Source of the DNA: Channallabes apus
Taxonomy: Eukaryota > Chordata > Actinopteri > Siluriformes > Clariidae
Length of the DNA: 64,000 bases
Direction of reading: 5' to 3'
Assembly (NCBI GenBank): GCA_030522415.1
Contig: CM060114.1
Span: forward strand, 27,183,804-27,247,803
The position numbers and the translations under genes are program-made. Positions 35,416 through 46,520 of the stretch are shown one piece after another; the stretch's first letter is position 1; each line of letters opens with the position of its first letter. The notes beneath the pieces were generated by a model that worked only from the letters and a program-made list of their open reading frames with translations, ran no database searches and was not told the origin of the DNA.

Positions 35416-35928
35416 CAAAGATAGCTCCAGGTAATCCCAGGAGAGTTCACTCCCATGCTCATTATCACATTCACAAAGTGTTTTATAAAGAAAATATAAA
35501 TCATACATGTGACAACATAAACATCACTAGAATAAAAAGATTGCTTCATGTACATCTAGTTTTGTCTCCATTCTACAGATATCAGTTTCACTCTAGTATC
35601 ATCTAGAGTGATACTGATACTTCATCTATACATGTTTACAGTGTATATATATATATATATAGTATATACAGAATATATATTCATGTCATTTTTTTACATT
35701 TTCATATTCTGCTTTTAATTTTATGTTTGATACATATCCTTTTTTATATAGTACCTATTCTTTTTACACCTATATTTATTTTATTGCATTCTACTTACAT
35801 ACATTATACAGGGGGAACGTGTTTCTTTACTGTGCATATGAGAATAAAAACTTCTGTGCAGCCTTCTATAGCCTACTAGTGGGACAAAAGCTCCCCTGTG
35901 GAAACTCTTCCTACTTAATTTGTCAGTA
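35416..35928. other. No gene seen
   Basis: AT-rich sequence with a short TA run at about 35643-35660. Confidence 0.4.
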
Positions 35929-36260
35929 AGTGGGTGAGTTGGTGAGTGCGTAAAAGAGTGTGTGAGTAAATGGCCATACTGTATGAATGAGTAATTGGGT
36001 GAGTGAGTAGGTAAGATAATGACTGAGTGTGAGTTGAGAATTAGATGTGTGGGTGAATAGGTGAGTTTGAATAAATGAATGAGTGAGTGAATAAATTAGT
36101 GTGTCAACTCTTTAGTGATTGCATGGGTTAGGGAATTAATGGGTGATTGGGCCAGTGGGTGGGTAAATGAAAGAGTGAGTGAATGGAAGAGTGAGTAGAT
36201 GGCTAAGGGAGTGAATAGGGCAGTCAGTGGCTAAATGTACTGTATAAATGACTGAATGGG
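35929..36260. repeat. Degenerate GTGA/GAAT tetranucleotide tract
   Basis: Over 300 bases of interleaved GAGTGAGT, GAATGAAT, GGGTGAAT and related tetramers; a decayed minisatellite-like array. Confidence 0.75.
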
Positions 36261-36884
36261 TGGTTTTCACACCGGCTCCATGAGATGCTTCACATGAACA
36301 ACTAGAAAAATCAAGATCTTCAAGAAATGGTGTGTATAATGAAACAGGAACTAAAATTCCCATGGCTCTGTTATTTGGCAGAGGTCATGGTGAGGGCATG
36401 AGAGCGCTGATTTCTCACAGTCACAATCAAGGCTGATATGTAAAAATCAGACTAACAGTTATTTACAGCATTTTCAAATAATTAGACAAACTGTGTTTAA
36501 TTTCTGTATGAATCGTATTTTAATTGTTAGTTCTTTTTTTTTTGTCTTAATATATGTTTGCTCATACGTATTCAATGCATTGTTTTTAGGATTGCTTATA
36601 GGGACACTATTATTCTTATTATTATTCTTATTATTATAAAATTGTATGTTTCTGTATAGATTTATAATCAGTTACTAGTTAAAACTTTACACACTTCTGC
36701 TATTGTATTGTGCCTGAAGATGCAAGCAGCAGCCATTGTGTACATTTGGAATGTAAACAGGAAAATAACGTGTATTTTATTGCATTTATTCTTTATTTGA
36801 CCAACATTTAACAAGACACACATGCTCCTTTCTTTTATAGTGTATCCTTCATCTCTCCTGTCGCCATAACACAACTAAGGACCA
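36261..36884. other. No gene seen
   Basis: AT-rich sequence with (TTA)n at about 36608-36640. No recognised gene. Confidence 0.4.
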
Positions 36885-36972
36885 GAGGAGGGGAGAGGGA
36901 TGGAGGAGGGATGGAGGAGGAGGAAGACAACGAGAAGGAGGAGGAGGAGGAGGTGGTGGTGGTGGTGGTGGT
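36885..36972. repeat. (GGA)n(GGT)n purine-rich tract
   Basis: GGAGGAGG and GGTGGTGG runs make a strongly strand-asymmetric G-rich segment. Confidence 0.9.
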
Positions 36973-37030
36973 GTTTTCTGTGGAAAGCCCTAAGGGCCAA
37001 AAACTCCCATGTCTCCATCCAGAATCAAAC

Positions 37031-37150
37031 TTGTTTTACTAAATGTAAAATACATTTTATTTGCACTTGCTTCCCATAACATACATTGTTAATTGTTTTA
37101 CTAAATGTAAAATACATTTACATTTGCAGTTGCTTCCCATAACATACATT
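37031..37150. repeat. About 62-bp tandem duplication
   Basis: TTGTTTTACTAAATGTAAAA..TTCCCATAACATACATT occurs at 37031-37092 and again at 37093-37150 with few differences. Confidence 0.9.
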
Positions 37151-37276
37151 ATAACATATTTAAATTATGTAGCACACATCATCATACATATAAAATACAT
37201 GAAATTATGTAAAATAAATAAAGCCAATTTAGGTGAACAAGGAAAAATTTAATAACTGCATATTTAAAATATTTTA

Positions 37277-37692
37277 TAGTACCAGTCAAAAGTTTGAACA
37301 CAAACTTTTTCTACATTCTAGAACACTACCAGAAATTTCAAAAACCATGAAATATCACATATGGAATTAGGTAATCAAGCAACAACAACAACCACAGTAC
37401 AGAACAATATTATCAAGTGTATTTGCAAAACCCATCAAGCACCGTGATGAAACTGGCTCCCATGAAGACCATCCCAGGAAAGCAAGACCAAAACTTATTT
37501 CTGCTGCAGAGGAGAAGTTCATCTAGAGTTACCAGCCTCAAAAATTACCAATTAACAAACAGCACCCCAGATTAGAGCCGTTTTTAAGGATTTACAGAGC
37601 ATAAGTAGCAGATACGTCTCAATATCCACTGGTCAAAGGATATTCGGAAAGAACATGGGATTAGAAGGTGTGTCCAGACTTTTGACCGGAAG
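37277..37692. mobile_element. Tc1-derived MITE
   Basis: ACCAGTCAAAAGTTTGAACAC at the left and the inverted GAAGGTGTGTCCAGACTTTTGACCGG at the right. The interior keeps CTGCTGCAGAGGAGAAGTTC transposase text. Same family as 19092. Confidence 0.8.
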
Positions 37693-38370
37693 TGTATGTA
37701 CGTACAGTCACAGACTTCTAATACTAAAATGGAAAACCAGTAAAGTGGCTGAGTAAGGCATTGGCCACCACACATGACCTAAACAGCTTTGGATTCTCTA
37801 GATTCTGTACAATAGGTATGCCACTTAGTGTCTGTGTGGGTAAATGGTAAGTTGTTTCCACACTTATCAAACCATTCAGCAAACCCTCGTAACCTGTGGT
37901 ACTTTAATAAGGATAGAAATGCTTTAAAGTAGAATGACGATAATCACTCAGAATAACTTTGTATTGATTTGCAGTAACCTTTCATTCTCAAGAGACAAAT
38001 GTACTCAACCATGCCATCAAAATGCAGAACATAAAATATTTTAACATTGCTATTTACTGTCTATGGTGACCGATAAAATGTAAATTTGAAGAGATGTGTG
38101 CATGTGTGTGTGTATGTGTGTTTGTGTGTGTATATGTGCATGGGTGGTCTTATAATGGCTTGGTGTCCCAGTCCCAGTCTAGATGTATTCCTGCATCATG
38201 CCCAGTGTTTATTCAGTAAAGTTCTGGATAAAGTAACTGATTCTCTGAGCAGTTGACACTAATCAATAAATGTAGGTATTGTTAGCTGTGGTTAAGTGCA
38301 CAGTGAAAATAATTATAATTAATAAAACAAATAAATACCATATGTATACGAACAATATTTGAAATGCCTC
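37693..38370. other. No gene seen
   Basis: Unique AT-rich sequence with a TG-rich tract at about 38098-38140. Confidence 0.4.
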
Positions 38371-39230
38371 ATGAGTGGTGTAGTGGTTAGCACTGTCACA
38401 TTGCACCTCCAGGGTCTGGGTTGGATTTCCGCCTCAGCTCTGTGTGCATGGAGTTTGCTTGTTCTTCCAGTGCTTGGTGGGTTTTCTCTTACAAAGACAT
38501 GCAAATTGGGCTGATCGGCATTCCCAAATTGCCCGTAGTGTATGTATGTGTGCCCTGCGATGGATTGGCATCCTGTCCAAGGTGTACCCCCACCTTGAGT
38601 CCCAAGTCTCCTGGGATAGGCTCCAGGCCCCCGCGACACTGTATACAGGATAATGTGGTATACAGGTCCTTCTCAAAAAATTAGCATATTGTGATAAAGT
38701 TCATTATTTTCTGTAATGTACTGATAAATGTACTGTACACATTTTGGCACAACCACTGTGCCAAAACCACTGGTAAATGGTTTACTGACCATGGTATTAC
38801 TGTGCTCAATTGGCCTGCCAACTCTCCTGACCTGAACCCCATAGAGAATCTGTGGGATATTGTGAAGGGAAAGTTGAGAGACACAAGACACAAGAATCTG
38901 CAAAAGGATTCCCGACCAAGTATTGAGTGCATAACTGAACATAATTATTTGAAGGTTGACTTTTTTTGTATTACAAACACTTTCCTTTTATTGGTCGGAT
39001 GAAATATGCTAATTTTTAGGGATTTTGGGTTTTCATGAGCTGTATGCCACAATCATCAATATTAAAACAATAAAAGGCTTGAACTACTTCAGTTGTTTGT
39101 AATGAATCTAAAATATATGAAAGTCTAATGTTTATCAGTACATTACAGAAAATAATGAACTTTATAACAATATGCTAATTTTTTGAGAAGGATCTGTAGA
39201 TGATGGGTGAGTGAGTGAGGGAGGGAGTGA
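38371..39230 (+). mobile_element. SINE family A interrupted by a Tc1 derivative
   Basis: The tRNA-like head (GTGGTGTAGTGGTTAGCACTG, 38376 onward) and body run to about 38662. The GATGATGGGTGAGTGAGTGAGG tail resumes at about 39197, after the TA-flanked insertion at 38663-39196. The nested order shows the SINE came first. Confidence 0.78.
38663..39196 (+). mobile_element. Tc1 deletion derivative
   Basis: Long terminal inverted repeats begin with CAGGTCCTTCTCAAAAAATT and mirror the right end ..TAATTTTTTGAGAAGGATCTG, with TA at 38661-38662 and 39197-39198. The interior keeps the transposase C-terminal block TGKWFTDHGITVLNWPANSPDLNPIENLWD, which includes the catalytic Glu. The N-terminal and first-aspartate regions are gone. 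Nonautonomous. Confidence 0.87.
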
Positions 39231-39429
39231 AAGCTCGTTTGCACACTTCAGCCTTGAAAATAATGAATTTCCTATACATATACATAGAATACAGTTATAA
39301 CACAGGCGGCTTATAACAATTGCGACCCGATTGGCCTTCCACAGCGCATTACATTACAGAACGGTGCGCTCCATCTGCGGCGTTTTGATTTGAGAACCGC
39401 CACTGGGACAAGGTTGAGGTACGTGTTAA

Positions 39430-39461
39430 GGTGTTGTGTGTGTGTGTGTGTGTGTGTGTGT
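39430..39461. repeat. (GT)n microsatellite
   Basis: About 16 GT units. Confidence 0.95.
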
Positions 39462-39611
39462 GCACATGTATGAATCGGATTGAATTAAAATAGACCGGAT
39501 TTGTACAGAAAGCATCTCCGAGGTTCCTGGTGTGCGGATCAGCTATGCTTCCTTTAGCATCGGTCTTTCCATTCATAAAGTGCACGAGGATGACAGTCAG
39601 TGTGATCGTGG

Positions 39612-40143
39612 TATATAAAGGCCAGGGTGCGCGCGCGCTCGTCTATGTACATTTTATTAACGGTTATTTAACGGTATTAACGGTTGATCATGTTTAAATC
39701 CTGTTTGCACGTAGATGTGAACTGTGTGTTGCTCTACACCTGTCTTTATGTAGCTGCACAATTCCATAGAGGTCTGTTTTTGACAACACACCTGAGTACC
39801 TGTTTATTAAACACTGATGCATTAAGTGTCAAAGATGATTATGCATTTTTGTTATTATTAATAATTATTATTATTGAAATGGTGATCTGATTTTGTTTGT
39901 TTGCTTTTGTTGTCTTTAAGCAGGGGACAGTTGCCAGTGGAAGGGGGTAGTTTGTTGGTGTTGCTCCCAGTACACTTGCTCAGTGTGGAAACTCAATAGG
40001 AGGGAGGTTTGTGCACTATGGTCAGCTGAAGCACGGCGGCTAAAAATAATCCCCCCGCACTACTGTCCTGCCCGTGATACACTGCTGTCTCCAACAAACT
40101 TCCAGCTCTGGGAATGAAACCGTCCTAATACCACCATCTTCCA
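39612..40143 (+). promoter_or_regulatory. abcc9: Candidate abcc9 promoter and noncoding first exon
   Basis: The first coding exon of abcc9 begins with a splice acceptor, so a 5' noncoding exon must exist upstream. This segment offers a TATA-like box (TATATAAAGG, 39613-39622), a CAGCTG E-box (40023-40028) and a perfect MEF2 consensus CTAAAAATAA (40040-40049, YTAWWWWTAR). A strong donor CCA|GTAAGT lies at 40143/40144, about 3.7 kb before the coding exon. An acceptor-like TTGTCTTTAAGCAG (about 39910-39923) could split it into two small exons. The combination would suit a heart/muscle gene, but nothing in the sequence proves transcription. Confidence 0.3.
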
Positions 40144-40559
40144 GTAAGTAGTAATAGTTATTTAGAGTACTTTCACCCCTTATTTCTTGCGTTCCTTTCT
40201 GGATCAAGCTTGATCCATGTCCGGTCATTCTGTGCGCTTGTCTAACTTACATACTACACGGTCAGAGTCTGAAGCCTGAAGTCTGTAGTGGTAAAGTTTG
40301 CATGCTGAGTTTGTGTATTGCTCTGTCTTTGTGACAACTGATTTTCAGCTTTTTCAGCTTTATTTCAATTTGACTTGACTGATTTGCCTCAGGAGGTTTG
40401 GCTGAGCTACAGTGGGCTTCAGGCCAATAAAAGGAATCAATCACTTGTATGACCTAATGAGGGTTTTGTTTTTAAGAAAGTAGTTGATTATCAGAAATAG
40501 TCTACGTTTGAGATAAACCACTGAAGTGAAGGGTATGCGTTGTTACTCCTATTACAATG

Positions 40560-41125
40560 CCGATACAAAACACAACTCTACTGTATGTCTTATACAACTG
40601 TAACTACTGCTAGTGCTATTACAGTTACTACTAGTACTCCTACTGCTTCCACTACAATTACTTCTAGTACCAACACTATTAATATTACTACAGTAATCAC
40701 TATTACTACTGCAATAATTATTATTATTAAAGTAATTATTATAGCTTCTAATATCACCACGACTATGGCTAAGATTTCTTCTATTACTACTTCTACTACA
40801 AATAACAATAATAATAATAACAACAAAAACAGCAGCAACAGCAACAAAGACACGGATTAGAAGGATTAGTACAATTAATTGCAATAATTATTGCAATTAA
40901 TTCTACTAGTCCTTCTAATACCACCATCAAAGCTACTATTATTACTACTCTCACTACTACTATCATTACTATTACCATTTATACTATTACTACTACTGCT
41001 GTCACTATCACTACTACCACTACCACTGCTAGTACTACTACTACTACTAAAACTACTGGTTATACTAGTTATACTACAGCTACCACTATTACTACTATTA
41101 CTCCTACTATTACTACTAATAAAAT
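40560..41125. repeat. Trinucleotide-rich (ACT/ATT)n low-complexity tract
   Basis: More than 500 bases dominated by ACTACT, ATTATT, AACAAT and CTGCTG triplets. All long ORFs here are poly-Thr, poly-Leu or poly-Asn artefacts. Confidence 0.9.
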
Positions 41126-41345
41126 ATTAATATAATAAAATTCTAAGCAGAATAAACCCCATATTGTTTGATATCCAATGTGTATATACTGTATTACACC
41201 CACACACATATGTATATATTGCCCATGTTATTTTTCAGGAGCACATCCCTCTTATGTTAGGCTGCTAAATAAACCTCTTCCCTTGTAAGTCATGGAATTT
41301 CTTTCCAATTCAATTTCCCCAGTGGGATCTTGGATGGCACCGTTT

Positions 41346-41554
41346 ACCGTTTAATTTTAGGTAATGGTGCAACTCTCTATGATTTTAACATCAAATTTCC
41401 AAACATGGAATATATACTGTGGCTATATAACATCAAATTTCCAAACATGGAATATATACTGTGGATATATATATATATATCCACAGTATATATTCCATGT
41501 TTGGAAATTTGATGTTAAAATCATAGAGAGTTGCACCATTACCTAAAATTAAAC

Positions 41555-41557
<3 letters not shown>
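41346..41557. repeat. Long near-perfect hairpin
   Basis: A 77-base arm (from ACCGTTTAATTTTAGG at 41346 to ATACTGTGG at about 41422) is repeated as its reverse complement ending at 41557. The inner 35 bases of the arm are duplicated on the left side, and an (AT)n spacer forms the centre. No mismatch was seen between arms. A (TA)n tract follows directly. Confidence 0.9.

Positions 41558-41617
<60 letters not shown>
41558..41617. repeat. (TA)n microsatellite
   Basis: Uninterrupted TA units between the hairpin and a SINE body. Confidence 0.95.
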
Positions 41618-41622
<5 letters not shown>

Positions 41623-41790
41623 TCGCCTCAGGGTCTGTTTGCATGGACTTTGCATGTTCTCCCTGAGCTTCCTCCCAGTTGGGTGCTCCAGTTTCCACCC
41701 ACAGTCCAAAGACATGCAGATTAGGCTAATTGGTGATCCCAGATTGCCTCTATTGTTCCCACTATGGTCATAAAATGGGAATAAATACAA
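41618..41790 (+). mobile_element. SINE family A, 5'-truncated
   Basis: GTCTGTTTGCATGGACTTTGCATG.., CACAGTCCAAAGACATGCAG and ATTAGGCTAATTGGTGATCCC match the body of the 19609 copy. The tRNA head is missing. Confidence 0.75.
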
Positions 41791-41850
41791 TGGTAATCAC
41801 CATTGGCCTCCACGGTCCCTTGGCAGACTATAGGGTTTCCTAGATGAATG

Positions 41851-42082
41851 TATGCTACAAATCAAAAGTTTGGACACACCATCTAATTCCATTATCTTTC
41901 CTGATTTTATTTCTTTCTACATTGTAAAGCAATGCTGAAGGCATCCAAAATATGCAATAATCTCCTCTGAACAGTTGATATTGAGATGTGTTGAGATTTT
42001 GAGATCTGTCCGCCACTTATGCTCTGTAAAGCCTTCATAACAGCTCTAATCTGAGGTGCTGTTTGTTAATTGGTGATTTCTA
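41851..42082. mobile_element. Tc1-derived MITE fragment
   Basis: ATCAAAAGTTTGGACACACCATCTAATTCC, then GCTCTAATCTGAGGTGCTGTTTG; same family as 19092 in inverted orientation. Confidence 0.75.
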
Positions 42083-42109
42083 AGGCAAAGAAAACAGTTA
42101 TTCAACCCT

Positions 42110-43150
42110 AACCGATGCAGCGAGTAGCATCACTGGTTGTGGCAAAGGTGTTGCTCTGTTTGAGAAGGGCGAAATTATTGTCCTGCATCAAACAAAGAAA
42201 ACAACTAAGGAGATTTTTGAAACCACTAAAATTGGGTTAGGAAGTTTAAAACACATTATTAAGACCTGGAAGAATAGTGGTAGAGAAAACATCCCGAATG
42301 AGCATGATGGGAGATCATTTAAATGTTTAATGAAATGAAATCATAAAGAAGAATTTTTGAAAGAAAGCGATTAGGATTAAATAGCTGTGTAGTTATTATC
42401 AATTATCAGTTAATTATATTAACTGGGGGAGAAAAGCTTTAATTTGCTAGGGAGTATAAAGAATATACTGTGGAGCATTGGAAAAAAATGTCATGTGGTC
42501 TGATTAGTTTAGATTTACGCTGGACTCTTTCACAATTTGACTCAGATGAATCCTGGCATTGTAAATCTAAGAATACACTTGTCCCATCTGGGAAGAAAAA
42601 AACTCCACAGATGTGACACCCTGGTCATTCAGTATATTCAGGTCATCAACTGACTTAATTTTATTGCAACATAAGATGGCTGAGCCTATGAAGCAACACC
42701 AGATCATAACAATGTTATACAGTGGACACTTTGCATGATGGGTTCATCACTTCATCCTCTTCTTACCTCTTCTCCCCCTTCTTACCCTGCCGCTCCCATC
42801 ACTGTGGAATAGGATCAATTTAAACTCATCAGACCATGAGTGCATTACTTTATTAAGTCCAATCTTTATGATCATTGGCGAATGTAATGTAAGTGTTTTT
42901 GTTTCTGATTAATCTCACCAACAAGTGATTTTCTTAGGGCCACACAACTGTTTAGTCCCAATCCTGTGAGTTCTCGACATACAGTATTGTGTATATGTGG
43001 AGATACTTTCACTATTAAACATAGTTGTGTTCGTCTTTTTACCATGCATCTTTACTAAGCGTTTAAATGATTTCTATTCATGATTTTTTCTGACCACATC
43101 CATAAAGTTGAAGGTTCAGCACAATCTTATACAGGTTTTATTACATGCCT
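42110..43150. pseudogene. Decayed Tc1 transposase remnants
   Basis: Plus-strand text at about 42110-42560 can be read with many breaks as a Tc1 transposase (LHQ.KK.TKEI, KHIIKTWKN, VWSD.S). From about 42720 to 43000, minus-strand text of the type CATCAGACCAT.., TCTGATTAATCTCACCAACAAGTG and TGGAATAGGATCAATTT matches the remnant at 63195-63540. These are old, chimeric and noncoding. Confidence 0.6.
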
Positions 43151-43246
43151 TGTACAGTTCTTAACCTATTTCCAGTCATTTCAAATCTTAATTGTTTTTG
43201 GTTCTTGATGTACCACAGTAATGTAACCTGATATTTTTATATATTA

Positions 43247-43520
43247 CCAGTCAAAAGTTTGGAAATTGATTTATTTTCCACATTCTCGAGCAATGCTAGA
43301 GATTTCTAAACTATGAAATAACATATATGGCATTGGACAATTAAGTAACAACAACAACAACAGTCAGTTGTTATTTTAAGACAAGGTGGTCAGCTGATCT
43401 GTAACAAGTCTACTAAGAAGAGTATTGCCAAGTGCAATTGCCAAACCCATCAAGCATCATCATCATGAAAGAAAGACGAAGGAAACGTAACTCTCCTGCA
43501 GAGATGTTCATTTAGAGTTT
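43247..43520. mobile_element. Tc1-derived MITE fragment
   Basis: ACCAGTCAAAAGTTTGGAAATTG.., GTCAGTTGTTATTTTAAGA and CTCCTGCAGAGATGTTCATTTAGAG match the left part of the 19092 element. It is truncated shortly before the first coding exon of abcc9. Confidence 0.75.
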
Positions 43521-43818
43521 TTTCCCTTTGTAAAAAAAAAAACCCCAAACCTGTTTGTAGCTGCTATAATGTAAGTGATAACTGGAAGTAATTTGTCTCC
43601 ATTACAGTAAACATAAGTATCGACTACTGACATAGTGAATAGTGAATACTGTGATGAGAAAATATCAGATCCTACCTATTGACGAATCTACTTCTCTGTC
43701 TTTCTGATGCTTTCTTCCACAGTCATTTTCAAATGAAGATTTTTTTTTAATTGTGAAATTCCAGTGACATGTCACAGTCTGGCTAATGGCTGACACAGTT
43801 CTCTGTTCTCTTCTTTAG

Positions 43819-43987
43819 GAACCTTTGGTCCAATCAGGCAGCATGGCCTTGTCATTCTGCGGTAATGACCTGAACGACTCCTACAGCATCACCAAAGGGG
43901 TCCTGAATAACGGCTGCTTCGTGGATGCCCTCAACCTTGTTCCACATGTCTTCTTACTCTTCATTACCTTCCCTATCCTCTTCATTG
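43819..43987 (+). CDS. abcc9: abcc9 exon with start codon (residues 1-49)
   Basis: Acceptor ..TTCTTTAG|GAACC at 43818/43819, then 24 bases of 5' UTR and ATG at 43843. An in-frame TTG at 43825 is not used because MALSFCGN matches the conserved SUR N-terminus. Visible features are C6 and C25, the pair known to form a disulfide in the SUR extracellular N-terminus, and an N11-D-S glycosylation sequon near the known N-terminal glycosylation site. The first transmembrane helix ([20 protein letters not shown]) completes the exon. The last codon is split after its first base; donor GTATGA at 43988. Confidence 0.96.
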
Positions 43988-45180
43988 GTATGACAGAATT
44001 ATACATTATTGATTAAATGACTGTTGCATTAAAAGACCAGGCTATTGTATTATAGGAAGAACATATCAGAATTTGTGCAGTCGAATATTTTATTTATTTA
44101 TTTATTTATTTAATAGGGACAAGTAGGAACACTTAACATGTTCATACTATAGCACTTATAGCCAAAGCTAATTTGCAATGCTCGTCCCTAAGTTGTACAG
44201 TAGAGTAGGTATAAAGAGGGTTATTTAGTAACGGGTTACAATCGGTTTGCTTTCATAAGAACGTGCTGCTGTTATGTTGCTGTGGAAACAATCATTATAT
44301 GGATAGTGTTTAAAACCAAAAACATTCCTTCAATCCTTTCCTTAGGCTTTGGCCTGTTTGGCTTTGGCTAACGTTGGATGAGCGTTATACTATAGCTGTA
44401 ATGGAGCATTTATGCCGAATAAGATCCATTCGCGCAACATCCGGCCACAACCATGGTTCCTTTAGTTTAGAAATCCGATCGGAGATTGGGACTGGCACAA
44501 CAGCTTCCCACACACAGAGTGTGTAGTGTTCTGTAGTGTTGTAATGCTATGTTAACTCTCTGATTCATTTTCTTTTGGAAATATTACGATGAGCTGCATC
44601 TTAGCTCCCTAATAGCCCTGACAGTACTGTAATAGGGATCAGACTGCGCCACATCTGGTTTCACAGAACAGATGCCAGACCTTTACCCTTTGGGCTGCTT
44701 TCCAGTTTGATATTTTGGTAAATTTTTCTCTGGTATTTTTTGTACAGTAAATGCATCATCAGCATGTCCCCTAGTACTCGAGTGGTAAGCAGAGTGCTCT
44801 CACTTCAGGGATAGGAGTTCAAATCCTTCTCAAGCTACTGATTTGGTTGCAAAATTGTATACGTTTGTATAAGACATTTTGAATAACTTCTTTTTGCAAT
44901 GTTGTGTCAGGGTCATTTGTAACATTGCCAAAAAAAATCACCATATTTTTTAATAAACAAATATTCCTATAGGGTTAATCTTAAAAGAAACGTTGTTTTG
45001 TTCATTATTACTGGGATTCATTTACTGTCAAATACAAAGAAAGGAAAATATATATGTATTTTTTTCTAATTCAAATATATATTCCATTATATACTTTTAT
45101 TATCTTTTATGCATCATATTCAGGTAGGTTTAGACTTAAGCAGGACTACTATATATTTGTTAGAGGGGACATGATCTATA
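43988..45180. other. Intron 1, proximal part; SINE-like head
   Basis: Mostly unique AT-rich sequence. At about 44765-44860 a tRNA-like head (TAGTACTCGAGTGGTAAGC and GGAGTTCAAATCC, resembling A and B boxes) marks a decayed SINE. No other feature was seen. Confidence 0.45.
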
Positions 45181-46002
45181 CTCAGCAAAAAAAGAAACAT
45201 CCTCTGACGTTCAACTGTTTTTACTTTCAGTAAACTTAATGTGTAAATATTTGTATGAACACTAAAAGAGTCAACACCATAAGACATAAACTAAAAATGT
45301 TTCACAATGTGTCCCTGAATGAAGGGAGGCTCAAAATCAGTCAGTACCAGTCAGTATCTGGTGGCCACCAGCTGCTTGAAGTACTGCAGTGCATCTCCTC
45401 CTCATGGACTGGACCAGATTTGTCAGTTCTTGCTGTGAGATGGAGGGATTGTGTGTTCCTGGTGTGACTCGGGCAGTTGTTGTGGCCATCCTGTACCTGT
45501 CACGCAGGTGTGATATTCGGATGTACCCATCCTGTGCAGGTGTTGTTACACGTGGTCTTCCACTGCGAGGATGATCAGCTGTCCTTCCTTTCTCCCTGTA
45601 GCGCTGTCTTAGGCGTCTCACAGTGCGGACATGGCGATTTATTGCTCTAGCCACATCAGCAGTCCTCATGCCTCCCTGCAGCATGCCTAATGCACGTTCA
45701 CGCAGATGAGCAGGGACCCTGGGCATCTTTCTTTGGGTGTTTTTCACAGTCTGTAGACAAGTGTCTTTAGTGTCCTGCGTTTTTAGAACTGTGACCTTAA
45801 ATGCCTACTTTCTGTAAGCTGTTAAGGTCTTAACGACCATTCCACAGGTGCATGTTAATTAATTGATTATGGTTAATTGAACATGCATGGAAAACATTGT
45901 TTAAACCCTTTACAATGAAGATCTGTAAAGTTATTTGGATTTTTACAACATTATTGTTGAAATACACAGTCCTGAAAAAGGGGCGTTTCTTTTTTTTCTG
46001 AG
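45181..46002 (-). mobile_element. Tc1 element with internal deletion
   Basis: CTCAGCAAAAAAAGAAAC at the left and GTTTCTTTTTTTTCTGAG at the right form the inverted ends, with TA at 45179-45180 and 46003-46004. At 822 bp it is about half of an autonomous Tc1. It lies in abcc9 intron 1, antisense to the gene. Confidence 0.9.
45337..45726 (-). CDS. Tc1 HTH-domain protein lacking the catalytic core
   Basis: A 129-codon open frame starting at the family-typical MPRVPAHLRERALGML; the upstream in-frame ATG at 45747 adds seven residues. It holds a complete bipartite helix-turn-helix DNA-binding region (ALGMLQGGMRTADVARAI.., HVRTVRRLRQRY..) and the SGRPR linker. After VTPGTHNPSISQQ it continues directly into the transposase tail ELTNLVQSMRRRCTAVLQAA. 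The whole DDE catalytic domain is missing, apparently by an in-frame deletion. If expressed it could bind the element's ends without cutting. Expression is unproven. Confidence 0.6.
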   Translation of the reverse strand: MPRVPAHLRERALGMLQGGMRTADVARAINRHVRTVRRLRQRYREKGRTADHPRSGRPRVTTPAQDGYIRISHLRDRYRMATTTARVTPGTHNPSISQQELTNLVQSMRRRCTAVLQAAGGHQILTGTD

Positions 46003-46431
46003 TATATATGCAAAGTTATCTATCTCCTTACATCTCCCCACGTTTTCTCTAAACCACAGAAAACCAAATCTTTTCGTGTCTAAGTTGAAGCTAAAATCTT
46101 TCTAAGAAGAACTTCTAGTATTTTACATACACTGGACATATACATATTTTTAGCATTATAGTCTGTAGTATAGGAGAGCAGTGATATATAGGAATTTTTT
46201 TTCCCTAAGCACACTGTTTTTCCTGGAGCACAACAGTGTTTACGCTTCTGATAGAATCTCATACATAGATAATTAAATGGAAAAATTACAACAATCTAAT
46301 CTCTCTAAGTATCCCTAGGAAACTTCACATGGCCCTAAGATGTTAGAAGGTCCATTTTAAAGCATATTATTAAAATTAGAGATGCGTTGTTAACACTGCT
46401 TCTCCATCCCGGAGTGCTATACTCTGTTGAT

Positions 46432-46520
46432 CAGTGTTGGTTTGGTTTTCCAAAGGAAAGAGAGTGAACATATGCGCTATATGTTCACTCTCTTTCCTTT
46501 GGAAAACCAAACCAACACTG
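46432..46520. repeat. Perfect 89-base hairpin
   Basis: Two 42-base arms (CAGTGTTGGTTTGGTTTTCC..GAACATAT and its exact complement) are separated by a 5-base GCGCT loop. The outer ends CAGTGTTGG..CCAACACTG recall hAT termini, but no 8-bp duplication is visible in the flanks. It lies in abcc9 intron 1. Confidence 0.92.

Noticed and set aside
35929..36260. Possible minisatellite gene or spliced repeat protein
   Set aside because: Degenerate tetramers without a maintained frame.
40540..41130. Poly-Thr, poly-Leu and poly-Ile/Val ORFs
   Set aside because: Translations of the trinucleotide-rich tract.
43825..43842. Upstream TTG start for abcc9
   Set aside because: The ATG at 43843 gives the conserved SUR N-terminus; non-ATG extension has no support.
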